Assembly: GCF_001613325.1 (NCBI RefSeq)
Contig: NZ_BDCD01000019.1
Coordinates: 186,001-250,000 of the forward strand
Source: Nocardia yamanashiensis NBRC 100130
GTDB taxonomy: Bacteria; Actinomycetota; Actinomycetes; Mycobacteriales; Mycobacteriaceae
Length of the DNA stretch: 64,000 bases
Direction: 5' to 3'
Under the pieces are notes generated by a model. That model ran no database searches, had not been told where the DNA came from, and saw nothing but the letters and a program-made list of their open reading frames with translations. Positions 40,000 through 47,454 of the stretch are shown piece after piece. A program made the translations under genes and the position numbers. How positions within the stretch are numbered: position 1 is the stretch's first letter; every line of letters starts with the position of its first letter.

Positions 40000-41289
40000 T
40001 CAGTGGAACTGGCCCTCTTCGGTGGAGCCCTTCAGCGCAGCGGTGCTGGTGTTGGGGTCGACCGTGGTGGCGATGGTGTCGAAGTAGCCGGCGCCGACCT
40101 CACGCTGGTGCTTGATGGCGGTGAAGCCACGCTCGGCGGCGGCCTTGAACTCGCGCTCCTGCAGGTCGACGAACGCGGTCATGCCTTCGCGGGCGTAGCC
40201 GTACGCCAGGTCGAACATGCCGTAGTTCAGCGAGTGGAAGCCGGCCAGGGTGATGAACTGGAACTTGAAGCCCATGGCGCCCAGCTCGCGCTGGAACTTC
40301 GCGATGGTGGCGTCGTCCAGGTGCGCCTTCCAGTTGAAGGACGGCGAGCAGTTGTAGGCCAGCAGCTGGTCCGGGAACTCGCTGCGCACCGACTCGGCGA
40401 ACTTGCGCGCGACCTCGAGGTCCGGCACGCCGGTCTCCATCCAGATCAGGTCGGCGTAGGGGGCGTAGGCCTTGGCACGCGCGATGCAGGGCTCGATGCC
40501 GTTCTTGACGCCGAAGAAGCCCTCGGGGGTGCGGGTGCCGTCCAGGAACTCACGGTCGCGCTCGTCCACATCGGAAGTGATGAGGGTGGCGGCCTCGGCG
40601 TCGGTGCGGGCGATGATCACCGACGGCACGTCGGCGACGTCGGCGGCCAGACGCGCGGAGGTCAGGGTGCGGATGTGCTGCTGGGTGGGGATCAGCACCT
40701 TGCCGCCCAGGTGGCCGCACTTCTTCTCGGAGGCCAGCTGGTCCTCCCAGTGCACGCCCGCGGCGCCGGCCGCGATCATGGCCTTCTGCAGCTCGTAGGC
40801 GTTCAGCGCGCCACCGAAGCCGGCCTCGGCGTCGGCGACGATCGGGGCCAGCCAGTTGGCGACCGAGGTGTCACCCTCGACCTTGGCGATCTCGTCGGCG
40901 CGCAGCAGCGCGTTGTTGATGCGACGCACCACGGCCGGAACCGAGTTGGCCGGGTACAGCGACTGGTCCGGGTAGGTGTGGCCGGACAGGTTCGCGTCAC
41001 CGGCGACCTGCCAACCGGACAGGTAGATGGCCTTCAGGCCGGCGCGGACCTGCTGCACGGCCTGGTTGCCGGTGAGGGCGCCCAGGGAGTTGATGTAGTC
41101 CTCGTTGTTGACGAGATCCCACAGGATCTCGGCGCCACGACGGGCGAGGGTGTGCTCCTCGACGACGGTGCCCTGCAGCTTCACGACCTGGTCGGCCGTG
41201 TAGTTACGGGTGATGCCCTTCCAACGCGGGTTGGTGTCCCAGTCCTGCTGGAGCTCCGCAGCGGTCTTCGGGGTGCCGACGTTCGACAT
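40000..41289 (-). CDS. icl: Isocitrate lyase
   Basis: 429 aa from ATG 41289, with GGAG six bases upstream. It cleaves isocitrate to glyoxylate and succinate, the first glyoxylate-shunt step. The catalytic loop KKCGHLGGKVLIPTQQH is at ~193-209; WEDQLASEKKC, RTDAEAATLI and YNCSPSFNW are also family hallmarks. Size and sequence match the ICL1 type (Rv0467). The long upstream region holds several TTTGC-type motifs resembling RamB sites, and a ramB gene lies about 20 kb away. Confidence 0.97.
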   Translation of the reverse strand: MSNVGTPKTAAELQQDWDTNPRWKGITRNYTADQVVKLQGTVVEEHTLARRGAEILWDLVNNEDYINSLGALTGNQAVQQVRAGLKAIYLSGWQVAGDANLSGHTYPDQSLYPANSVPAVVRRINNALLRADEIAKVEGDTSVANWLAPIVADAEAGFGGALNAYELQKAMIAAGAAGVHWEDQLASEKKCGHLGGKVLIPTQQHIRTLTSARLAADVADVPSVIIARTDAEAATLITSDVDERDREFLDGTRTPEGFFGVKNGIEPCIARAKAYAPYADLIWMETGVPDLEVARKFAESVRSEFPDQLLAYNCSPSFNWKAHLDDATIAKFQRELGAMGFKFQFITLAGFHSLNYGMFDLAYGYAREGMTAFVDLQEREFKAAAERGFTAIKHQREVGAGYFDTIATTVDPNTSTAALKGSTEEGQFH

Positions 41290-42058
41290 CTTTGACTCCA
41301 CTTCTTCGTTCGGTCTCGGTAGCCCCGCCGGTCCTGAATCTCTCGCGATGATTCGGACACTGCTGGAGCGGCAATTTGCAGACTTGCTAGGCCCGCGAGG
41401 TGTACTTCCACACGATGGCACAGGAAAAAATGTGCGTCTACCTGTTGCAAGTGTGAATCCCGGCTAGCTTTCCCAGGGCTTCTGCTAATCCTGCGAAATT
41501 TGCTTGTTAATAGCAGCCGGGCAATCTACTTGCCAGTAGCTCTGACATGCGGTTTTGCATAACGCGCGTACTGTTTGCGTGATCGCGACCACCGCCGACC
41601 GACACGCCGGGCATCGCGGTGGTGTGAGCACCTTCACAAGCGGAACAGACGGCGGTGAGGTGAGGAGGGCCACTCCGCCGACGAGCGATAGCCAACGCCT
41701 ACTCTGAGCGAACGTCCAGTCTTTCAGCAGTCTTCGCGCTGGATGTCGCGGCACCACACCCCGGGAGATATCGATGCGGACACGATGGGCAGGCTCGGCG
41801 GCATTGACCCTCACCACACTGCGGCGCTGATCAGCGGGGGTCCGGCCGCCCTCGCGGACCCTGCGGGCGGCGTCGGACGGTCACCTCCACCGCATCGCCG
41901 GCGCCCGTCGCCGCCCGGCCCGGCGCGAGGGATTCCGGACATTTCCCCGACTCCAACACCACGGCGCGCGAGCAGGAGACAACCGAGAGCGCTGCGGTTT
42001 ACTTCCCGCCCGGCGACGCGACAGCCGGCCGTGATCAGAGACGTGCGCGGCAGAATTT

Positions 42059-42073
42059 TCTAGCAGCGCTAGA
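42059..42073. promoter_or_regulatory. Operator palindrome 1
   Basis: TCTAGCAGCGCTAGA, perfect 6-bp arms around a 3-bp centre, 74 bp upstream of the DUF1772-like start. TetR-operator-like in size. Confidence 0.5.
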
Positions 42074-42109
42074 CAATCGAGCTCTAGCTCTTCTATCTTT
42101 GCTTCAGTT

Positions 42110-42124
42110 CCTAGCAACGCTAGA
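42110..42124. promoter_or_regulatory. Operator palindrome 2
   Basis: CCTAGCAACGCTAGA, 13 of 15 bases identical to the palindrome at 42059, centres 51 bp apart, ending 23 bp before the start codon. Confidence 0.5.
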
Positions 42125-42146
42125 TAGCGCAGAAGAGGTCAGGAAA

Positions 42147-42623
42147 ATGCTCATCACCCTCGGCACGATCACCGCCGCTCTCGCCGTCCTCGGCAATGGC
42201 GTCATCTACGGCACCGATGCCTGCGCGGGGCTCATCATGCGGTCGGTCTACAAGAAGCTGGACGACGCCACGGTGACCATCAGCGCCGGATGGGGACACT
42301 TCTACGGCGACAAGCGGATGCCCGTCTTCGGGGCCGGCGGCACCGTGGCCACCGCGCTGACCCTGCTGTTCGCGATTCTGGCCGGGCAGGCCGGCGCGGC
42401 CATCGGGGCCGGGATCGCCTTGCTCGCCCTGGTCATCTGGCTGGCGCTCTACGCACGGGTGGCCAAGCCGGTCAACAATGCGCAGAAGGCGGCCGCGCAG
42501 TCGGGCGTGATTCCCGCGAACGCCCGTGCGCTGCAGGACAAGTGGGACAGCATCATCTGGGTCCGGGTGGGGCTGCAGGGCATCGCGCTCGCCGGACTGT
42601 GCGCCGCGCTCGCCCTGTTCTGA
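42147..42623 (+). CDS. DUF1772/anthrone-oxygenase-like membrane protein
   Basis: 158 aa, ATG with GGTCAGG close upstream. Four membrane helices: ITLGTITAALAVLGNGVIYGTDAC, GGTVATALTLLFAILAGQAGAAIGAGIALLALVIWLALYARV and WVRVGLQGIALAGLCAALALF, with the conserved PVNNAQ and ...LQDKWDSIIWVR of this family. Some relatives are oxygenases of aromatic polyketides, but most bacterial ones are uncharacterised. Two near-identical palindromes upstream imply repression by a dimeric regulator, probably of the TetR family, whose gene is not adjacent. Confidence 0.75.
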   Translation: MLITLGTITAALAVLGNGVIYGTDACAGLIMRSVYKKLDDATVTISAGWGHFYGDKRMPVFGAGGTVATALTLLFAILAGQAGAAIGAGIALLALVIWLALYARVAKPVNNAQKAAAQSGVIPANARALQDKWDSIIWVRVGLQGIALAGLCAALALF

Positions 42624-42641
42624 GGCGGCCGGACACGACGA

Positions 42642-42665
42642 AGCCCCGCACCGGAGTGCGGGGCT
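42642..42665. terminator. Bidirectional hairpin terminator
   Basis: Perfect 10-bp stem AGCCCCGCAC/GTGCGGGGCT with CGGA loop, between the convergent DUF1772-like and small secreted protein genes. Confidence 0.7.
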
Positions 42666-42685
42666 CACGCATGATTACCGGCGTA

Positions 42686-42934
42686 TCAGTGCGCCGACAG
42701 CGAGGGACGGTGGCCGCGACGGACATCGGTGCAGATGCCGGACAGGTCGATATTGTCCGAAACCACCGCGCACACCGGATCGGCGGTGACGACCTCGGCG
42801 GCGGCGGCCGGAGCTTCGGTGAGCTCCAGGCCCTGCGCGGAGGCGGACGGCGCGACAATGCTCAGCGTGGCGGCCGCGGCGGCGACCAGGCCGGCGAATC
42901 CGGCGGTACGACGACGCGTGACGAACTTGCTCAT
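42686..42934 (-). CDS. Small secreted protein
   Basis: 82 aa, ATG with AGGGG seven bases upstream. A signal peptide (RRRTAGFAGLVAAAAATLSIVAPSASA) ends near residue 33. The ~49-residue mature part has two Cys (DPVCAVVSDNIDLSGICTDV) that probably pair, and a basic RRGHRPSLSAH tail. This type of short exported protein is common in Nocardia and unnamed. It is divided from the xdh genes by 92 bp. Confidence 0.65.
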   Translation of the reverse strand: MSKFVTRRRTAGFAGLVAAAAATLSIVAPSASAQGLELTEAPAAAAEVVTADPVCAVVSDNIDLSGICTDVRRGHRPSLSAH

Positions 42935-43026
42935 GTGAATCCCCTGTTCCGAGAAGTTAATTGGTCGTGAAATGGAAACCAGCTCGGAGTCCCCACCCCG
43001 CGACGGACAGTATCATCACGGGCCGA

Positions 43027-45675
43027 TCACGCAAATTCTTTTTCGGATACGGCGGAATCACGCAGATCACGCCAGATTCGGTCGGCTGTCATCGGAAGCC
43101 GTTGCGGGCGAATGCCGGTGGCATCCCGAATCGCATTGGCCAGCGCGGGCGCGACCGGGTTGTACGGGGATTCGCTCATGGATTTCGCACCCAGCGGGCC
43201 GAGCGGATCGCTGGTCACGGCGAAATAGACCTCGGTTTCGGGCAGGTCGGCGAATTGTGGAATGTGATAGTGGCGCAGGGTTTTCGTGGTGACTTCACCC
43301 GATTCGACGCGGACCTCCTCGTAGAGCGCGCTGCCGATGGCCTGCGCCACGCCGCCCTCCACCTGCCCGCGGCACTGGGCGGGATTGAGCACCGTTCCGG
43401 CGTCGGCGGCTTGAACCGATTGCAGGATGCGGATGCGGCCGGTGGGCGGATGGACGGCGACGCGGAAGGCGTGCACGTTGAAGGCGACCGTGCGCGGGGT
43501 GCCGTCGTGGGTGGCGGTGGCGTGCGCGGGGCCGCCCGCCGTGAGCTGTTCGCGCAGGGCGAGGCAAGCGGCGTGCGTGGCGCGGCCCGCGACGGTGATG
43601 CCGGTGGAGCCGAACGCGCCGGTGTCGTGGCCGGTCAGGGCGGTGTCCGCGTGCCGGATGCGGATCCGGTCCAGTTCGACGCCGAGCGCGGCGGCGGCGA
43701 TCTGTGCGTGCACGGTGGTGGTGCCATTGCCGAATTCGGCGGTGCCGACCCGGATTTCGTAGTTGCCGTCCGGCAGCCGGGCGGCGTGCGCGGTGGAGCG
43801 GTGCCCGCGCGGCGGCACGGTGGCGATCATGGCGGCGGCCATGCCCTCGCCGATCCGCCAGTCCGGGCCGGGCGCGGCGACGCCGTTGCCGCGGCGCAAC
43901 GCCCGTTCGGCCAGGTCCAGGCATTGGTCCAGGCCGTAGCTGGTGATGGTCAGGTCCGGTTCGGGATGACAGAACCCACCGACCAGATCGTCAGCGGGCC
44001 GGACCACATTGCGGCGGCGGAATTCGAAGGGGTCCAGGCCGATTCGGCGGGCCAGTTCGTCCAGCGCGGATTCGATGCCGAACATGACCTGGCCGAGGCC
44101 GTACCCGCGGAAGGCCCCGGACGGCACATTGTTGGTGTAGACGGCGCGGCCGTCGACCCGCTTGTGCGCGCAGCGGTACAGCGCCACCGATTCGCTCAAA
44201 CCGTGGAAAAGCACTCCGGCACTGTGGTTTCCGTACGCGCCCGCATCGGACAGGACGTCCACGGCCAGGGCGGTCAGGCGGCCGTCGGCATCGGCTCCGG
44301 CGGTCACTTCCACTCGCATGGGATGTCGCACCGTGGTGTGGAATTCATCGGATCTGGTCAGTTCGTACTGCACCGGCCTGCCGGTCCGCAGGACCGCGAG
44401 CGTCACCAGGTCCTCGGTGAACATCTCCTGTTTGCCGCCGAAGCCGCCGCCGACGCGGGCGGCGAACACCCGCACCCGATCGCGATCCAGGCCGAAGACG
44501 CGGGCGATCTCGTCGCGGACCAGGAAGGGGACCTGGGTGCTGGTGCGCAGCACCAGGCGGCCGTCCGGATCCAGCCAGCCGATGCTCGCGTGCGTCTCCA
44601 GGTGCACGTGCTGCACGCGCTGGGTTTCCCACACCCCGTGCACGACTTCCGCCGCGGCGCGCAGTCCGGTGGTCACGTCGCCGGCGCGGCCGTGCACCTC
44701 GGCGACCAGATTGCGCCCGGTGTCGGCGATCCGCGCGCTCGCCGGCTTGTCCGCGTGCAGTTGCGGCGCGGTGTCCGCGAGGGCCTCGGCTGGTGTGAAA
44801 ACCGCTGGTAGAGGCTCATATTCCACGTGTAAGGCCCGGCAGCCGGCGCGGGCGGCCGCGAGGGAATCGGCGATCACGGCCGCCACCCGCTGCCCGATGA
44901 AACGCACCACCCGATCGAGTACCACCGTGTCGTCGGGGTCGTCCTCGCGAATCTCGTGGCGGGCGGTGGAGAAGGTGACGTCGGGAGCGTCGGCGTAGGT
45001 GAGTACAGCGCGCACACCCGGAATCGCCTCGGCGGCAACGGTATCGATGGAGATTATGCGTGCGTGGGCGTGCGGGCTGCGCAAGACCTCGAGGTGCAGC
45101 GGCGGCTCCGGCGGTAGATTCCCGGGTGGCTGCCCGCAAGGCCGGTCCGAGTCCTGGGCGGGCGCGTCCATGGTGAACGGCTCTGTGCCGGTGACGATTC
45201 GGGCGCCCGCGAGCGCACCCGGACCATCCCCGCACTCTCGCCGTGCCCCGCTGAGCGCTTCGCCGATGGCCCGGTAGCCGGTGCAGCGGCAGAGGTTTCC
45301 CTTCAGCGTTTCCGGCAAAGTGGCCGTTTCCAGTGCACCCTGGTTCTCGAGATCGGTTGCGGTGACCAGCATTCCGGCGGTGCAGAACCCGCACTGGAAC
45401 CCGGCGCGGCGCACGAACTCGCGTTGCAGCCGGCTGGGCGCGGCCGGTGTGCCCAGCCCGGTGACCGTGGTGACCGCGCGCCCCTCGGCACGATGGGCCG
45501 GATACACGCACGAATGCACGGCCGCGCCGTCCACCAGCACGGTGCAGGCTCCGCAATCCCCCGCGTCACAGCCCTTCTTCGGCCCCGTGAACCCGTTCTC
45601 CCGCAGCAGGGTGCGCAGGCATTGCCCCGGACGCGCACCGGTCTCGACGGGCTCGCCGTCGACCTGGAACTTCAC
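43027..45675 (-). CDS. Xanthine dehydrogenase, fused [2Fe-2S] and molybdopterin subunits
   Basis: 882 aa, GTG start overlapping the FAD-subunit stop. Residues ~1-155 form the iron-sulfur part: plant-type cluster GCDAGDCGACTVLVDG (~34-50) with a distal Cys (~57) and the second cluster in FQCGFCTAGML and GNLCRCTGYR. Residues ~190-882 are the molybdopterin-binding subunit with AARVGGGFGGKQEMF, GAFRGYGLGQVMFG and the final GLG/GAKSMSESP. The active-site Glu would lie in the last section. The usual middle FAD domain is encoded separately upstream. Neighbouring XdhC, MobA-like and urate-catabolism genes support xanthine oxidation to urate, although other purine or aldehyde substrates cannot be excluded. 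Confidence 0.9.
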   Translation of the reverse strand: MKFQVDGEPVETGARPGQCLRTLLRENGFTGPKKGCDAGDCGACTVLVDGAAVHSCVYPAHRAEGRAVTTVTGLGTPAAPSRLQREFVRRAGFQCGFCTAGMLVTATDLENQGALETATLPETLKGNLCRCTGYRAIGEALSGARRECGDGPGALAGARIVTGTEPFTMDAPAQDSDRPCGQPPGNLPPEPPLHLEVLRSPHAHARIISIDTVAAEAIPGVRAVLTYADAPDVTFSTARHEIREDDPDDTVVLDRVVRFIGQRVAAVIADSLAAARAGCRALHVEYEPLPAVFTPAEALADTAPQLHADKPASARIADTGRNLVAEVHGRAGDVTTGLRAAAEVVHGVWETQRVQHVHLETHASIGWLDPDGRLVLRTSTQVPFLVRDEIARVFGLDRDRVRVFAARVGGGFGGKQEMFTEDLVTLAVLRTGRPVQYELTRSDEFHTTVRHPMRVEVTAGADADGRLTALAVDVLSDAGAYGNHSAGVLFHGLSESVALYRCAHKRVDGRAVYTNNVPSGAFRGYGLGQVMFGIESALDELARRIGLDPFEFRRRNVVRPADDLVGGFCHPEPDLTITSYGLDQCLDLAERALRRGNGVAAPGPDWRIGEGMAAAMIATVPPRGHRSTAHAARLPDGNYEIRVGTAEFGNGTTTVHAQIAAAALGVELDRIRIRHADTALTGHDTGAFGSTGITVAGRATHAACLALREQLTAGGPAHATATHDGTPRTVAFNVHAFRVAVHPPTGRIRILQSVQAADAGTVLNPAQCRGQVEGGVAQAIGSALYEEVRVESGEVTTKTLRHYHIPQFADLPETEVYFAVTSDPLGPLGAKSMSESPYNPVAPALANAIRDATGIRPQRLPMTADRIWRDLRDSAVSEKEFA

Positions 45676-46490
45676 GACCGGTCTCCGTTCAGCTCGGCCA
45701 CGACCGCCGCCGCGAGCAGACCGGTGACGTGCCGCCGCCAGTCCGGAGTACCGTGCGGATCGTCGTACCAGAGCGCGGTATCCAGTCCAGCCAAGGTTGC
45801 CGACAGTTCGCCATCGCCGGGCAGCGCCGGGAACGTCAACACCACCGGCCGCGTGGTGGCGGCGCTGAGGGTCAGCTGACAGCTGCCGTCCAGGTCGTGC
45901 CGCCCCATCACCACCGCGCCGGAGCGCCCCGTGGGACTCGACGCGATCTTGCGAAAGGCGGTGCGGGCCCGCAGGTTCGCCTCCGGAACCCTAATCGACC
46001 GCACCACTTCGCCCTCGCCCAACACCGTCTGTCCAGGCGCGATCACGAACCGCGACAAGGGAATTCGCCGATCCCGGCCGGGGCCCCAGACCTGCGCGGA
46101 GCCGCCGAGCGCCACCAGCGCCGCGAGCACCCCGCCGGCGGGCAGCGCCAGGCACACATTCCCGCCCACCGTCGCCGTGCGGCGGATCTTGTAGGAGGCG
46201 ACCAAGGCCGAGCACCCCTGCTCGAACAGCTGGGCCCCGGACCATCGCGCCGGATACGCACCACCCGCCAGCTCGGCGAGCGTGCAGGTAGCCGCGATTT
46301 CCAGCCCGGCGTCATCGATGGTGAGCGGCGCCCACCCCAGCCCGGTGATATCGACCAGGCGCTCCAGCTCGTCCTGCGGTTCCGAGTACAGCCAGGTCCC
46401 GCCGGCCAGCACCGCCGTGCCCGCCCCGACCGTGCCCAGGTCGGCCCGATCGCGGGCCATCACCACTTCGCGGATCGTGTCCAGATCCAT
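45672..46490 (-). CDS. Xanthine dehydrogenase FAD-binding subunit
   Basis: 272 aa from ATG 46490 (MDLDTIREVV); a GTG at 46499 is possible. FAD-binding motifs TAVLAGGTWLYSEP (~25-38) and TATVGGNVCLALPAG (~105-119), followed by a CO-dehydrogenase-flavoprotein C-terminal domain. It shuttles electrons from the Fe-S clusters to NAD. The stop overlaps the GTG of the fused Fe-S/Mo gene (GTGA), so the two-gene operon reconstructs a full XDH. A GlnR-like box lies 133 bp upstream. Confidence 0.9.
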   Translation of the reverse strand: MDLDTIREVVMARDRADLGTVGAGTAVLAGGTWLYSEPQDELERLVDITGLGWAPLTIDDAGLEIAATCTLAELAGGAYPARWSGAQLFEQGCSALVASYKIRRTATVGGNVCLALPAGGVLAALVALGGSAQVWGPGRDRRIPLSRFVIAPGQTVLGEGEVVRSIRVPEANLRARTAFRKIASSPTGRSGAVVMGRHDLDGSCQLTLSAATTRPVVLTFPALPGDGELSATLAGLDTALWYDDPHGTPDWRRHVTGLLAAAVVAELNGDRS

Positions 46491-46622
46491 CCGTATCACC
46501 CGCTCTCACCCGCGTTCCGCACCTCCCGGGGCCCGGCGGCGAAATCGCAGGTCCCCGAGAGATGGGATGTTTCCAGCCTAGGAGCGCGGGATTGCGCGGA
46601 GATTGCGGAAATCCCCGCACCT

Positions 46623-46638
46623 GTTTCGAGCCCGTTAC
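46623..46638 (-). promoter_or_regulatory. GlnR-like box upstream of xdh
   Basis: On the minus strand GTAAC-N6-GAAAC, an exact match to the half-box consensus gTnAC-n6-GaAAC of actinobacterial GlnR. It overlaps the stop codon of the small membrane gene. A single 9-position match can occur by chance in a window this size. Confidence 0.35.
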
Positions 46639-46889
46639 TCTTCCGAAGGAGTCAGCTGAGTCGGCGCCGCCCCGCAGAACGGGTAGCACTCCCCGGCCAC
46701 CCGGGTCTGCGAGACGCCGCGCTCCTCCGGCACCGCGGTGCGATCCCCGCCGCAACTGGTCACCACCACCAGCAGCACCAGCACCGCGAACCCCAGCACC
46801 GCGGCGAGCAGCCCGAAGAACCACGCCGCGCTGACCCGCCGATACGGCACCACGAACACGACCGGCCCGATATCGAAGAACTCGAACAT
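46635..46889 (-). CDS. Small membrane protein
   Basis: 84 aa from ATG 46889 (MFEFFDIGPVVFVVPYRRVSAAW). One strong transmembrane helix (FFGLLAAVLGFAVLVLLVVV, ~24-43) is followed by SCGGD and an extracytoplasmic tail with two more Cys (AGECYPFCGA). The ATG overlaps the stop of the upstream gene (ATGA), so both are co-transcribed. No family recognised. It is divergent from the large STAND protein, with which it may form a unit. Confidence 0.6.
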   Translation of the reverse strand: MFEFFDIGPVVFVVPYRRVSAAWFFGLLAAVLGFAVLVLLVVVTSCGGDRTAVPEERGVSQTRVAGECYPFCGAAPTQLTPSEE

Positions 46890-47230
46890 CACCCGCTCGC
46901 TTCCCCGACACCGGCCGCCTGCGGACTGTCCTCGCCGCCCGCGCACCGCAATGCCAGCAGACACATCACATCCGTGAGCGGAATGCCCAGCACCCCCGCG
47001 TGCAGCACCGCCATCTCACTGTCGAATTCCCCACCCGCCCCGAACAATTCGAGCATGATCAGCTCCGCCAGCACCACCCCCGCCAGCGCCTGCTCCTGCG
47101 AGAACCGCATCCCGGTCGGCGCATACGACAACACCCACCGCCCCCGCCCCGGTTCCGGCACATCCACCCGAAACCCCGCCTCGCACGCTATGTCACTGGT
47201 TATCAACCATTCCGAGATCGTTATAGCCAT
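46889..47230 (-). CDS. Hypothetical protein, 113 aa
   Basis: ATG 47230 with AGGGG seven bases upstream. The protein begins MAITISEWLITSDIACEAGF and has a central hydrophobic helix (QALAGVVLAELIMLELFGAGG, ~47-67) and another in the C-terminal half (GVLGIPLTDVMCLLALRCAGG). It could be peripheral or a buried helical domain rather than a classical membrane protein. It is translationally coupled to the 84-aa membrane gene. A strong hairpin lies in its 5' leader. No family recognised. Confidence 0.6.
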   Translation of the reverse strand: MAITISEWLITSDIACEAGFRVDVPEPGRGRWVLSYAPTGMRFSQEQALAGVVLAELIMLELFGAGGEFDSEMAVLHAGVLGIPLTDVMCLLALRCAGGEDSPQAAGVGEASG

Positions 47231-47251
47231 CGATTCACCCCTTCGCGTCCC

Positions 47252-47282
47252 CCCGGAGCCCGTCCCCGCCGCGGGCTCCGGG
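47252..47282 (-). promoter_or_regulatory. Strong hairpin in the leader of the 113-aa gene
   Basis: Perfect 11-bp stem CCCGGAGCCCG (47252-47262) with CGGGCTCCGGG (47272-47282), 9-nt loop, 22 bp before the ATG and directly before its ribosome binding site. It could act as an attenuator, a translational block or a terminator for incoming transcripts. No T tract. Confidence 0.4.
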
Positions 47283-47454
47283 TCGTGTCACTCCATTGAA
47301 TCGATTTCCCGGCACCGGCTGAATCCCAGCTGCGAATGCGATACCTTGGCGTACCCAATGGTGCTTGACCTGCTGAAACATGCGCGGTACCAAGGAAATA
47401 TTCACATCGGGGGGCGACCGATTGCGTACGGCCGCCGGGTTCGGGAGGCGCAGC

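Larger units (their letters stand above)
41290..42146. other. Long icl upstream region without a convincing gene
   Basis: 857 bp between divergent icl and the DUF1772-like gene. ORFs in it have unconvincing composition and no ribosome binding site. It contains ATTTGC motifs at 41371-41380 (GCAATTTGCA) and 41494-41505 (GAAATTTGCTTG), and TTTGC at 41551 and 41573, which resemble the RamB consensus half-site. There is an inverted repeat CTGCTA/TAGCAG (41482-41487, 41511-41516) around the second motif. The stretch 41460-41600 is less GC-rich than its surroundings, consistent with regulatory DNA. The right end holds two operator palindromes. Confidence 0.5.

Noticed and set aside
41485..41817. Possible small Cys-containing proteins upstream of icl on the minus strand
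   Set aside because: Two competing frames both look implausible, neither has a ribosome binding site, and the region carries regulatory motifs instead.
42961..44811. 616-codon plus-strand ORF opposite xanthine dehydrogenase
   Set aside because: Antisense shadow rich in Gly, Val and Gln with no recognisable domain.
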